Positions 26,687 through 34,165 of a stretch of 64,000 nt of DNA are shown here, one piece after another; positions within the stretch are counted from its first letter, which is position 1, and every line of letters starts with the position of its first letter. Source of the DNA: JANXMY01 sp965246745 (lineage in GTDB: Bacteria; Armatimonadota; Armatimonadia; Armatimonadales; Capsulimonadaceae). The stretch covers positions 3,472,001 through 3,536,000 of the forward strand of contig OZ251980.1 of assembly GCA_965246745.1 (NCBI GenBank), written 5' to 3'. The notes under the pieces are model-generated. The model made no database searches, was not told the DNA's origin, and worked only from the letters and a program-made list of their open reading frames with translations. Position numbers and translations under genes: made by a program.

Positions 26687-27411
26687 GGCGCTGTCTCCTC
26701 CGGGCGTATCCCACCCGCTTCAAACAAAACAAAGCCCCGTTTTTGCGCGGCTTCCAGGCGGTCCAAAAACTCCGAGTGCGGGATTTCGCGTGCGCCGAGC
26801 GCGGCGAGGTGCGGGGTCATCACCTGAATATCCAGCCAGTTCGCCCCGCGCGAGGCGAGATAGTCGCACAAAAACAGTAGGGCCAGCTTGGACGCATTCG
26901 GCGCGGCGTGGAACATGCTTTCGCCGCAAAAAACGCCGCCGGCGCTGACCCCGTACAGGCCCCCGGCAAGCTCGCCTTCGGCGCTCCACGCTTCCACGCT
27001 GTGCGCGTGGCCCAATCGGTGCAGTGCCCGGTACGCCGCCTGCATCGCCGGGGTAATCCAAGTGCCGGCCTGGCCGGGCCGGGGCGAGCGGCGGCACGAC
27101 TCGATCACGCGGCTAAACGCCGTGTTTATCGTAAATGTCAGCGCGGACCGGCGGCGGGCGCGGGCCAGGCGCTCAGGAACATGCAGGCGGCTGAAGTCCA
27201 GCACCGCCCGCTGCGCCGGGCAGAACCACAGCAGCGGGGAATTGTCCATCGGCCACGGGAACAAACCGTGCGTGTAGGCCCAGATCAAAGTCTCCGGGGA
27301 AAGGTCGTCGCCGACCCCGACCACATCGGCGTCCCCGGCAAGTCGCGGCGGGATCGCGTGCAGGCCCGGCGGCGGGACAAACTTGGGGCTGACTGGACGG
27401 AAAGGGGACAT
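26683..27411 (-). CDS. aat: Leucyl/phenylalanyl-tRNA-protein transferase
   Basis: 242 residues. Aat attaches Leu or Phe to proteins with basic N-termini and marks them for ClpS/ClpAP degradation. Family landmarks are YTHGLFPWPMD, LLWFCPAQRAVLD, TWITPAMQAAYRALHRLGHA, SVEAW and GVFCGESMFH. The chosen start is ATG 27411; an upstream in-frame start at 27465 would overlap the divergent peptidase gene. aat and the M50 gene share a 14-nt divergent gap containing the palindromic GTATAC. Confidence 0.93.
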   Translation of the reverse strand: MSPFRPVSPKFVPPPGLHAIPPRLAGDADVVGVGDDLSPETLIWAYTHGLFPWPMDNSPLLWFCPAQRAVLDFSRLHVPERLARARRRSALTFTINTAFSRVIESCRRSPRPGQAGTWITPAMQAAYRALHRLGHAHSVEAWSAEGELAGGLYGVSAGGVFCGESMFHAAPNASKLALLFLCDYLASRGANWLDIQVMTPHLAALGAREIPHSEFLDRLEAAQKRGFVLFEAGGIRPEETAP

Positions 27412-27413
27412 GG

Positions 27414-27419
27414 TATACT
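27414..27419 (+). promoter_or_regulatory. -10 hexamer TATACT, leaderless start of the M50-like gene
   Basis: TATACT ends 6 nt before ATG 27426. The overlapping palindrome GTATAC may also serve the divergent aat gene. Confidence 0.58.
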
Positions 27420-27425
27420 GACAGC

Positions 27426-28148
27426 ATGATACCCCAGACGACTGCATGGCGAAAAGACCCACCATCCCGCGCCGCGCTGGGCCGCCTGCTGCTGGCGACC
27501 GGGCTGTCGGTGATTGTCTCCCTGCTGCCGGTCATTTCTGCCGCGCTGTATCCCCTGCGCTTGTTTGTGACATTTATCCATGAAGGCAGTCACGCGCTGG
27601 CCGCGCTGCTGACCGGCGGCCATCCCGCGCAGATCGCCGTTCAGCCGGACGCCTCGGGCGTGACTTACTCGTTCGGCGGCTGGAGCCTAATCATTGTCAT
27701 GGCGGGCTACCTCGGCGCGTCGGCCTACGGCGCGGCGATGCTGGCGCTGGCCCGGCGTCCAAGCGCGGCCCGGTTTATTCTCGGCGTGTCCGGCGCAGTG
27801 GTCCTGCTTTTGGATGCGCTCTTGGTCCGCAACTTATTCGGCTTCGGCTGGGGGATTTTGATCGGCGCGGGGCTGGCGCTGGCCGCCCGGCGGCTGCCGC
27901 CGAAGGCTGCCGAGCTGACCGCCATGTTTCTCGGCGTGCAGTGCGTGGTCAATTCACTGTACGACCTCAAAACTTTGATCGGCCTGTCGGTGCTGCCCAA
28001 CGGGCCGGTGTCCGACGCCGTGCTGATGTCTCAAATCATTCCGCTGCCGCCGTTTGTTTGGGCCGCGCTGTGGGGCGTGCTTTCGCTGGCGGTTCTCAGC
28101 GCAGCCCTGCGCCCCTACTGGCGCGACGCGCGAGCGCTGCCGGGCTGA
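27426..28148 (+). CDS. M50-type membrane metallopeptidase-like protein
   Basis: 240 residues with about five hydrophobic segments. The zinc motif HExxH appears as HEGSH in FVTFIHEGSHALAALLTGG at about residues 55-65, inside a membrane helix as in site-2 proteases. A Gly-rich segment GYLGASAYGAAMLAL follows, typical of the M50B-like group of unknown function. There is no PDZ domain. Substrate is unknown. It is followed after 23 nt by another small membrane protein gene on the same strand. Confidence 0.75.
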   Translation: MIPQTTAWRKDPPSRAALGRLLLATGLSVIVSLLPVISAALYPLRLFVTFIHEGSHALAALLTGGHPAQIAVQPDASGVTYSFGGWSLIIVMAGYLGASAYGAAMLALARRPSAARFILGVSGAVVLLLDALLVRNLFGFGWGILIGAGLALAARRLPPKAAELTAMFLGVQCVVNSLYDLKTLIGLSVLPNGPVSDAVLMSQIIPLPPFVWAALWGVLSLAVLSAALRPYWRDARALPG

Positions 28149-28171
28149 GCCGAGAGACCGGGAAAATTGGC

Positions 28172-28903
28172 ATGAACGTCCGAGACATGACCGATGACGC
28201 GCTGCTGGCGGCTTGTCGGCCTCGGCCCTGGGAGCGGCGGATGGAACGCGCGGGCTGCGGCCTGGCTCCGGTGGCGGGACTGGCCGCCGCCGGGGCGCTG
28301 TTTCGCCTGCTTGGTGCGTCCGGCTGTCTGCTGGAAGTGATTGCGTTTTTCGCCGCCGGTCTCACGGTTGGGGTTCGTTGTTCCACACTGTCCGAGCTTC
28401 GGTCGCGCCGGGAGCAGGCCGAGCTGCGGCGGCGGTACGGGCTGGAAGATTTTGACGCGGAAGCGGCGCGGGCGGAGGCGGATCAAGACGCGGCGGGCTG
28501 GCAGTTTGTGTTTCAGGGACGCGGGCTGCCGCATGGGGACACGGTTCGCGTCCTGGCACACTTGGGGGCGGGAACGATTGCCGTCCGCTCGGTGTCCCCG
28601 ATAGACTTCAGCCGGGACGTGCCGCTGACGGCGAAGCGGACCGAAATAACGCTGACTGCCGCCGACTGCCGCCGCTTGGAAGCGCTGGCCGAAGCGCTGG
28701 CGGCCGAACAAACCGACCCCGAGGAGGGGATGGTGTACGACGGCTTTCCCTGCACACTGGCCGCCGTGCGCCGCTCGCCGCCCGCGACGGTTCGGGTCAG
28801 CCTTAACCTCTGCGGCGTCCCGGAAGACTCCCCGCACCCTGCGCCCCGCTTGATACGCGAGCTGCTGGCCCTCAGCCGGCAGCCAGGAGCCGGAAAAGCG
28901 TGA
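28172..28903 (+). CDS. Hypothetical protein with two N-terminal membrane segments
   Basis: 243 residues, no family recognised. Hydrophobic segments lie at about 28-46 and 50-66, followed by a charged coiled-coil-like stretch (LRSRREQAELRRRYGLEDF) and a soluble C-terminal domain of mixed alpha/beta character. ATG 28172 is taken because the composition upstream changes; the open frame itself continues about 230 nt upstream, overlapping the M50 gene. Its position suggests cotranscription with the peptidase. Confidence 0.55.
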   Translation: MNVRDMTDDALLAACRPRPWERRMERAGCGLAPVAGLAAAGALFRLLGASGCLLEVIAFFAAGLTVGVRCSTLSELRSRREQAELRRRYGLEDFDAEAARAEADQDAAGWQFVFQGRGLPHGDTVRVLAHLGAGTIAVRSVSPIDFSRDVPLTAKRTEITLTAADCRRLEALAEALAAEQTDPEEGMVYDGFPCTLAAVRRSPPATVRVSLNLCGVPEDSPHPAPRLIRELLALSRQPGAGKA

Positions 28904-28925
28904 CGCCCCGAAAATCAGCGGCTTC

Positions 28926-29549
28926 TTACGCCGCGCTTTCTTCGTCCGCCGCCCATTGCGGCTGAATGTCCTGCGGGACACCCAAGTTTTGCAAAACACG
29001 CGCGACCACCGTGTCTACCAAATCTTCCACGGTTTTCGGCTGATGGTAAAACGCCGGCACGGCAGGCAGGACAATCGCGCCGGCTTCCGTGACGGTGACC
29101 ATGTTCCGCAGGTGAATGAGATTAAGCGGCGTGTCGCGGGCCACCAAAATCAGCGGGCGGCGCTCTTTCAGGCAGACATCGGCGGCGCGGGTCGTCAGGT
29201 CGTTTGAGATGCCGCCTGCAATCCGCCCGAGCGTCCCCATCGAGCACGGGATAATGACCATGCCGCTGTGGACAAATGACCCCGATGCCGGGGGCGTAAA
29301 ATAATCTTTCGCGCTTAAAAAATGGATATTGTCATACGCCGCCTCGCCGCCGAGATAGTCCTGCGCCGAATAGGGCCGGGTCAAAGTCCCGCCCGTTTCG
29401 GTAGTGTAGACCGCCACGGCATTGTCGGACAGCATGACGTAGATGTCGTCGTAGAAGCGCGACGCCTGCCGCAGAAACCGCACGGCATACAGCGCCCCGC
29501 TCGCGCCGGTGACGGCCACGACGAGACGTTTTGGGGGTTGGCTTGTCAA
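28926..29549 (-). CDS. ubiX: Flavin prenyltransferase UbiX
   Basis: A 207-residue UbiX/Pad1 family enzyme that makes prenylated FMN for UbiD-type decarboxylases. Landmarks are VVAVTGASGALYAVRFL at the N-terminus, the Ser-containing IIPCSMGTLGRIAGG and the C-terminal DLVDTVVARVLQNLG. The start is TTG 29549. No ubiD lies in the window. The gene is at the end of a minus-strand run and 25 nt after the preceding gene, so it may share an operon with the hydrolase. Confidence 0.92.
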   Translation of the reverse strand: MTSQPPKRLVVAVTGASGALYAVRFLRQASRFYDDIYVMLSDNAVAVYTTETGGTLTRPYSAQDYLGGEAAYDNIHFLSAKDYFTPPASGSFVHSGMVIIPCSMGTLGRIAGGISNDLTTRAADVCLKERRPLILVARDTPLNLIHLRNMVTVTEAGAIVLPAVPAFYHQPKTVEDLVDTVVARVLQNLGVPQDIQPQWAADEESAA

Positions 29550-29574
29550 AAATACTGCTTTCTAATCCGCCGAG

Positions 29575-29973
29575 TTATTGAGGCGCAGAGAGCTTCAGCT
29601 CCGCGCACGCCCCGCCGGGTCCGACTGACTGAAGCCGAAGGCGGTCGCCGGTGCGGGACAGCTTGTACAGCACAGGATGGGTGCCGAGCGGAAAACTAAG
29701 CGACAAGCGGGTGCCGGCAACCGTATACATGCCGCTTGAATGAAATGTCCCGGTCGCCTTTTCAATCGTCTGCGTGAATGTCCCGTCCGGCTGAAACGTC
29801 AGCGTGTCCGATACGGTCTCAAACGGCGAGATGCCCGGCGGGAGCAGCCGGCACAGCACATCCTGCCACTTCCCGTTCAGCGGGGAGCCGAGATCACCGG
29901 GCGAGAGCGGCCTGGGAGCAGTTGGCCCGGCAGCGGCGAGGGCCGCGAAAAGACAGCAAGGGGCAATAAACAT
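29575..29973 (-). CDS. Small secreted protein of unknown function
   Basis: 132 residues. ATG 29973 is chosen because aaagga precedes it and a signal peptide begins at once (FIAPCCLFAALAAAGP). The mature part is beta-rich (NGKWQDVL, TLTFQPDGTFTQTIEKATG, GMYTVAGTRLSLSF) and resembles lipocalin-like domains that report on stress or bind small hydrophobic ligands; this is a fold-level guess. It follows the alpha/beta-hydrolase gene by 13 nt and is probably cotranscribed. Confidence 0.62.
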   Translation of the reverse strand: MFIAPCCLFAALAAAGPTAPRPLSPGDLGSPLNGKWQDVLCRLLPPGISPFETVSDTLTFQPDGTFTQTIEKATGTFHSSGMYTVAGTRLSLSFPLGTHPVLYKLSRTGDRLRLQSVGPGGACAELKLSAPQ

Positions 29974-29986
29974 GGGCGTTTTCCTT

Positions 29987-31099
29987 TCAGGACGCTTTCG
30001 CGCTAAAACACCGCCGCGCGAAATTCCGCAGATGGGCATTGACTTCTTCGTGACATTCCAGCAGGGCCAGATGCCCGCAGTGCTTCAGCAAAACCAGCTC
30101 GGCGTTCGGCAGACGCCCGGCCATCGCTCGCTGCGTGTCCGGCGGCATGTTGTTGTCATGCTCGCCTGTGAGGATCAGCGCCGGCACGGTCACTTGGGCC
30201 AGGGCCGCGCGGCCGTCGTAGGCAAAGCACGCCAAAGCGCCGAGGCCAGCCGCCCGCATCGAGAACCGGGCGCAGCGCCGCGCAATCAAATCGTTCTGCC
30301 CCCGGCTGTCCTGCCCGCCGTTGGTCCCGAACATCAGCGCGAGATGGACGCAGCCCATTTGAGACATCAGCCGGACAAACACTTCAAACGGCCCCGGCGC
30401 AAAGGCCATCGCGCGGGCCAGCGGCTCCCAAAACCAGGGGCGCATGGCAGATAAAATGCGCCGCCCGCGCATGGTTTCCAGCATCGGCGAATCGGTGCCG
30501 CCGAGCAGCGCCAGGCCGCGCACCGAGCGCATGAGGTCCGGGCGCTCTGCCGCAAACAGCGGCAGCAGCATCGCGCCGACCGAGTGTCCGGCAAGAATGC
30601 ACCCCGACGGGTGCCGCCCGGCGTCCGCCGCCTCGAACACCGCCGCGAGGTCGGCGGTCATGGCGGCAAACGAATAATCGCGGTCTCGCGGAGCCGACGA
30701 GCGGCCGGTGCCGCGCTCGTCCCAAACGACCACTCGAAACTCCCCGGCCAGCGCCCGCTTTTGATAATACCACGTTTGATGGCTCAGCGACCAGCCGTGG
30801 GACAGCAAAATCGCCGGGGCGTCGTCGGGGCCGAACTGTTCCCATTCCAGGCGGACGCCGCCCGCCCCAATCGCCGCTCCGCTTCGGCCCGGCTTCAGCG
30901 GCTTCGGCTCGTCGGCCGCCGCCGGGCGCAGCCGCCGCACCCAGTGCCGGCCCGTCAGCAGCGCCCCAGCGATGCAAAGCCGGCCGAACGCGCCGAGTAA
31001 GCGGCCCCGCCGCCCCGCCGACAGCGCCTGCCCGAGACTTGCGGCCAGGACAAGCAGCGCGGGGATCGCATACAGCCCTGAAAGAATGCCGAGCCACAT
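29987..31099 (-). CDS. Alpha/beta hydrolase, membrane-anchored
   Basis: 370 residues. An N-terminal hydrophobic segment (about 1-30) and a second stretch anchor it. The hydrolase domain has the oxyanion region LLSHGWSLSHQTWY, DERGTGRSS, the nucleophile elbow GHSVG, the acid candidate Asp in TGEHDNN, and the catalytic His in HCGHLALLE. It could act as an esterase or peroxidase-like enzyme; the substrate is unknown. It lies 33 nt downstream of the ABC ATPase gene and probably belongs to the same minus-strand operon. Confidence 0.8.
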   Translation of the reverse strand: MWLGILSGLYAIPALLVLAASLGQALSAGRRGRLLGAFGRLCIAGALLTGRHWVRRLRPAAADEPKPLKPGRSGAAIGAGGVRLEWEQFGPDDAPAILLSHGWSLSHQTWYYQKRALAGEFRVVVWDERGTGRSSAPRDRDYSFAAMTADLAAVFEAADAGRHPSGCILAGHSVGAMLLPLFAAERPDLMRSVRGLALLGGTDSPMLETMRGRRILSAMRPWFWEPLARAMAFAPGPFEVFVRLMSQMGCVHLALMFGTNGGQDSRGQNDLIARRCARFSMRAAGLGALACFAYDGRAALAQVTVPALILTGEHDNNMPPDTQRAMAGRLPNAELVLLKHCGHLALLECHEEVNAHLRNFARRCFSAKAS

Positions 31100-31132
31100 A
31101 AGCGCTTATCCCGCCGCCTTCTCGATCACTGC

Positions 31133-31822
31133 TTATCCGGCCAGCACGCGGTTTAGGACCGGGGCGTCGCTGACAATCTCGCCGTCTTTGAAGCGCACAA
31201 TCCGCTCGCAGTGCCGCGCGACTTCTTCTTCGTGCGTCACCACAATCAGCGTCTTGCCTTCCCGGTGCAGGTCCTGAAACAGCGCCATGATCTCCTCGCC
31301 CGTCTTGGTGTCCAACGCGCCCGTCGGCTCATCGGCCATCAGAATCACGGGATCGTTGACCAGCGCCCGCGCAATCGCGACCCGCTGCTGCTGCCCGCCG
31401 GATAATTGGTTCGGCCGGTGGTCCATCCGCTCGCCTAAGCCGACCCGGATCAGCGACTGCCGCGCTTTGGCATCCCGCCCCCGCGCTCCCGAATACACCA
31501 TCGGCAGCTCGACATTCTTCAGCGCGGTTGTCCGGGACAGCAGATTGAACTGCTGAAACACAAACCCGATCTTGCGGTTGCGTATCTTCGCCAGCGCGTT
31601 TTCGTCCAATCGCGCCACTTCCTCGCCGTCCAACGAGTACGACCCGGAAGTCGGCTTGTCGAGGCACCCGATGATGTTCATCAGCGTGGACTTGCCCGAC
31701 CCCGACGGCCCCATGATCGCGACCATCTCCCCGGCGGCGACCGACAGCGAGATGCCTTTCAGCACCGTCAAATCCAACGCCCCGGTTTTATAGGTTTTGA
31801 CAATATCGGTGACGGTAATCAT
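31133..31822 (-). CDS. MacB/LolD-type ABC transporter ATPase without a nearby permease
   Basis: The protein has 229 residues. Walker A is GPSGSGKST, the signature is LSGGQQQR, Walker B is VILMADEP followed by TGALDTKTG, and the switch His is VVTHE. Strong similarity to the MacB/LolD/SalX group predicts a partner permease of the FtsX type, yet none is adjacent. Its ATG overlaps the stop of a HigA-like antitoxin gene by 4 nt, so it is translated in one operon with a toxin-antitoxin pair. Confidence 0.9.
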   Translation of the reverse strand: MITVTDIVKTYKTGALDLTVLKGISLSVAAGEMVAIMGPSGSGKSTLMNIIGCLDKPTSGSYSLDGEEVARLDENALAKIRNRKIGFVFQQFNLLSRTTALKNVELPMVYSGARGRDAKARQSLIRVGLGERMDHRPNQLSGGQQQRVAIARALVNDPVILMADEPTGALDTKTGEEIMALFQDLHREGKTLIVVTHEEEVARHCERIVRFKDGEIVSDAPVLNRVLAG

Positions 31823-32178
31823 AGCGACGGCGAAGACTGCTGAGAAGTGGACTGCCGGCGCAAGCCGTCTAAAAGATGCGGGTTTTCGAGAAGCTGAAGC
31901 AGCCGCACCGAGGCTTGGCTCGGCGTTCGTGTTCCCTGCTCCCAGCTTTGCACGGTTTTAGGGGAAACATTCAGCCATCGGGAAAAGTGAGGCTGACTGA
32001 AGCCCAGACTTGTTCGCAGGGTGCGGATATGCTCGGCATTGTAGACGGGCGGCGGCTCTGGAACCGAAAGCGTCGTCGTTCTTAGCTCTATGTCCCCTTG
32101 AAAGTGTGCGATCCCTTCAAGAAGCCCCTCTTTCAAGTCGTCGAAGAACGGCGAGGGCGCTTTTGCTGTTTTTTTCAT
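31819..32178 (-). CDS. HigA-like helix-turn-helix antitoxin
   Basis: 119 residues. The C-terminal half has a Xre-type helix-turn-helix (IRTLRTSLGFSQPHFSRWLN, then VSPKTVQSWEQGTRTPS) as in HigA2-type antitoxins. The N-terminal half likely contacts the toxin. It lies one nucleotide after the toxin gene, with the toxin first as in HigBA operons. It probably represses its own operon, and therefore also the ABC ATPase coupled to it. Confidence 0.82.
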   Translation of the reverse strand: MKKTAKAPSPFFDDLKEGLLEGIAHFQGDIELRTTTLSVPEPPPVYNAEHIRTLRTSLGFSQPHFSRWLNVSPKTVQSWEQGTRTPSQASVRLLQLLENPHLLDGLRRQSTSQQSSPSL

Positions 32179-32179
32179 T

Positions 32180-32530
32180 TTATTTCCTCGATCGAGCAGC
32201 GTCTCGTAAACTTTCGGCGAGCAATGTCAGTTCTTTTTGCTCGCTGGAAGCTAAGTTATCGGTTTCGTCTTTGTCATAAACTTTCAAGAACAAAATTACT
32301 TGCACTTCAGGAACATAAAGATAGATGACCCGCAATCCGCCGCGCTTGCCTTTGCCGCGCCGTGGATCGGGCCAGCGCAGCTTTCGAAGGCCGCCGCACC
32401 CCGGCATGACGCTGCCGGCGTCTGGATGGGTGAGAAGTGTCTGCTGAAGGTCGGAAAAGGATTTGTCGCCCGCAAAGTATTCTTCGCGAACCGCCATAAA
32501 CTTCCGTGTTTCGCTAAATCCTAAAGTCAT
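32180..32530 (-). CDS. RelE/HigB-like toxin
   Basis: 116 residues. The RelE-superfamily core is visible: LRKLRWPDPRRGKGKRGGLRVIYLY followed by VILFLKVYDKDETDNLA, the basic strand and YxK-D signature of HigB-2/RelE mRNA interferases. This group cleaves mRNA on the ribosome. GATAAT ends 5 nt before ATG 32530, so the transcript is probably leaderless. It heads a minus-strand operon of toxin, antitoxin, ABC ATPase and hydrolase. Confidence 0.83.
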   Translation of the reverse strand: MTLGFSETRKFMAVREEYFAGDKSFSDLQQTLLTHPDAGSVMPGCGGLRKLRWPDPRRGKGKRGGLRVIYLYVPEVQVILFLKVYDKDETDNLASSEQKELTLLAESLRDAARSRK

Positions 32531-32580
32531 AACGAATTATCCCACACGGTAGGAGCGAAAGTCAAGCCCAGCCGATGTGC

Positions 32581-32586
32581 TACAAT
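32581..32586 (+). promoter_or_regulatory. -10 hexamer TACAAT before the Smr gene
   Basis: TACAAT is 11 nt before ATG 32598, giving a predicted leader of about 5 nt. It stands back to back with the promoter of the toxin operon. Confidence 0.5.
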
Positions 32587-32597
32587 AAAAGCTAACT

Positions 32598-33077
32598 ATG
32601 AAGCTGAAACTTGACCTGCACCCGATTTACAATGACAGCCGCGCGATTGACCTGGCGCTTAAAAGCATCATGGACGAAGCGGAAGCGAAGCGCTCGACCG
32701 AAGTGGAAGTGATCCCCGGCAAAGGCTCGGGGCAGCTTAAAAAGGCCGTGCTGCGCTTTTTAGACCAGCCCGAAGTCAAAGCGCGTTACCACCGCATTGA
32801 AAAAGACGGCGACAACTGGGGGCGCTTGTTTATTCATTTTCGCTGGGAGCGATTGCAGGAAGCCAAAGCCGCGCCGAAGCCGCGCGAAACGGCGGACTAC
32901 GTTTGTTTCTGCTGCGGCACGGCGGTGGCCGTGACGGTTAATACAGAAAGTCTGCGCGAAAGCGGGCCGGAGACACGGGAGGCCGAGTGCCCGTCGTGCG
33001 GCTCGCCGAACCGTCTCACGGTCTCGCTGAGCGGGCGCGGCGTGGTGGAGATTGCCGCCGCCTCGGGCTACGAATGA
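32598..33077 (+). CDS. Smr-domain protein with C-terminal zinc ribbon
   Basis: 159 residues. The Smr domain spans about 1-90 with LDLHPIYNDSRAIDLAL and the glycine loop VIPGKGSGQLKKAV, as in the C-terminal nuclease domain of MutS2. After a short linker, residues about 98-150 hold two Cys pairs (FCCGT and CPSCGSPN) forming a zinc ribbon. Stand-alone Smr proteins nick DNA or RNA; this exact domain pairing may target ribosomes or RNA, which is inference. Its last base pairs overlap the DUF192 start as ATGA. Confidence 0.82.
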   Translation: MKLKLDLHPIYNDSRAIDLALKSIMDEAEAKRSTEVEVIPGKGSGQLKKAVLRFLDQPEVKARYHRIEKDGDNWGRLFIHFRWERLQEAKAAPKPRETADYVCFCCGTAVAVTVNTESLRESGPETREAECPSCGSPNRLTVSLSGRGVVEIAAASGYE

Positions 33078-33460
33078 TTGTGATACGAATGACCGAGTGG
33101 CATCTGGTGCACGAGTCCTCGGGTACGGTGATTGCCGTTGTCCGCCGCGCGGACGGCTGGGCGGCGAAAGGGTGGGGGGTTCTCGGGCGGCGCACGCTTT
33201 CGCCCGGCGACGGCCTGTGGCTGCCGGGGGTCGCGTCGGTGCACACGCTCGGCGTCCGGTTTTCGCTCGACCTGCTGTTTCTGGACGCCGCGCTTCGCAC
33301 CGTGCGGGCCGCGCCGGGGGTCCCGCCGGGCCGCTGGCTGGTCCGTGCAGCCGGAGCGGCGCACACCCTCGAACTGGGCGCGGGGACACTGGCCCGCCTC
33401 CCCGCCGTGCCTTCCCCCGGCGACCTCTGGCGGCTCGAGCGCTGCGCTCCCGGCAAGTGA
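33074..33460 (+). CDS. DUF192 family protein
   Basis: 128 residues. It has the DUF192 pattern: VRRADGWAAKGWGVLGRRTL, GDGLWLPGVASVHTLGVRFSLDLLFLD and a C-terminal hydrophobic turn. The function of the family is unknown. The start ATG 33074 overlaps the Smr gene stop by 4 nt, so translation is coupled. A longer open frame from 32987 lies inside the Smr gene and is not used. No signal peptide is present, although many family members are exported. Confidence 0.8.
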   Translation: MIVIRMTEWHLVHESSGTVIAVVRRADGWAAKGWGVLGRRTLSPGDGLWLPGVASVHTLGVRFSLDLLFLDAALRTVRAAPGVPPGRWLVRAAGAAHTLELGAGTLARLPAVPSPGDLWRLERCAPGK

Positions 33461-33842
33461 CTGGGGCGCGGTGGAAGCCGCCGTTCAGCCGCACCGGATT
33501 TCTTTCACGCAGCCCCCCGCCTGCGCGGGCACAAGACCAAAGCGGCCAACATCTCCGCCCTGACCCACGGGCGCTTGCCCTTCAAAGCACGGCAGGCTCC
33601 GCCTCGTGACGCCTTCCATGACCTTCTGCACATCTCCCCTCCTCGCCGCCCGCACCGGGAAGACACCGGAACGCGCCCCGCCGACCAGCCAAACGCCGCG
33701 TCCATCCGCGCCGGAACGTCGGAAGCGTCACTGCCTGTGTCCGATAGCGCCTCCACTCGCGCCCAATTCGTTTGAAGTGGATTGCTCACTGTTCCACTTA
33801 TCCTGTTGGAACTACATGAGGCAATCATAGCAGGCGACGCAA
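33461..33842. other. Intergenic region with a dispersed palindromic repeat and the left edge of an AT-rich island
   Basis: This gap of about 380 nt has no convincing gene. Around 33514-33610 it contains ccccgcctgcgcgggc and gcgcttgcccttcaaagcacgg, close to the palindrome at 3070-3200. A minus-strand open frame (33505-33828) reads through the repeat and is not credible. From about 33780 the sequence becomes AT-richer, marking the start of an accessory island. Confidence 0.5.
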
Positions 33843-34118
33843 CTATTCTCGTGTCGGTAGTCTGTATCCTGTCAAATCAGGTGTTGCCGCCATTTCGGAA
33901 TTCAACATATCAAATGCTGCTGTCAACCGATGTAGAAAACTGCCATCAGGATCAGGGGGGACTGCTGGATAAAGATCATAGCACTCAATCAATGCTCGTA
34001 TTAGTGTTTGAACAGCGGCTGTATAATTGGAAAATGGTTCAGATGTGTTCGGATTAGCGGCTTGTGCAAGTATGTTAAGGATGTAATCTACTTCTTGTTC
34101 GGATGCAACAGTTCTCAT
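33843..34118 (-). CDS. Small hypothetical protein in the AT-rich island
   Basis: 91 residues, no family recognised: acidic, mostly helical (EQEVDYILNILAQAAN, TLIRALIECYDLYP). The composition is AT-richer than neighbouring core genes, suggesting transfer. TTTATT stands 6 nt before the ATG, a weak leaderless candidate. It is followed by two further minus-strand genes of similar composition. Confidence 0.5.
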   Translation of the reverse strand: MRTVASEQEVDYILNILAQAANPNTSEPFSNYTAAVQTLIRALIECYDLYPAVPPDPDGSFLHRLTAAFDMLNSEMAATPDLTGYRLPTRE

Positions 34119-34165
34119 GGTCTGAATAAATCCCGCTCTTCTCAGGTGCCGTAACTTCGGATAGT

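Noticed and set aside
33505..33828. 107-codon minus-strand open frame at the island edge
   Set aside because: It reads through a dispersed palindromic repeat and changes composition along its length; no domain or ribosome site supports it.
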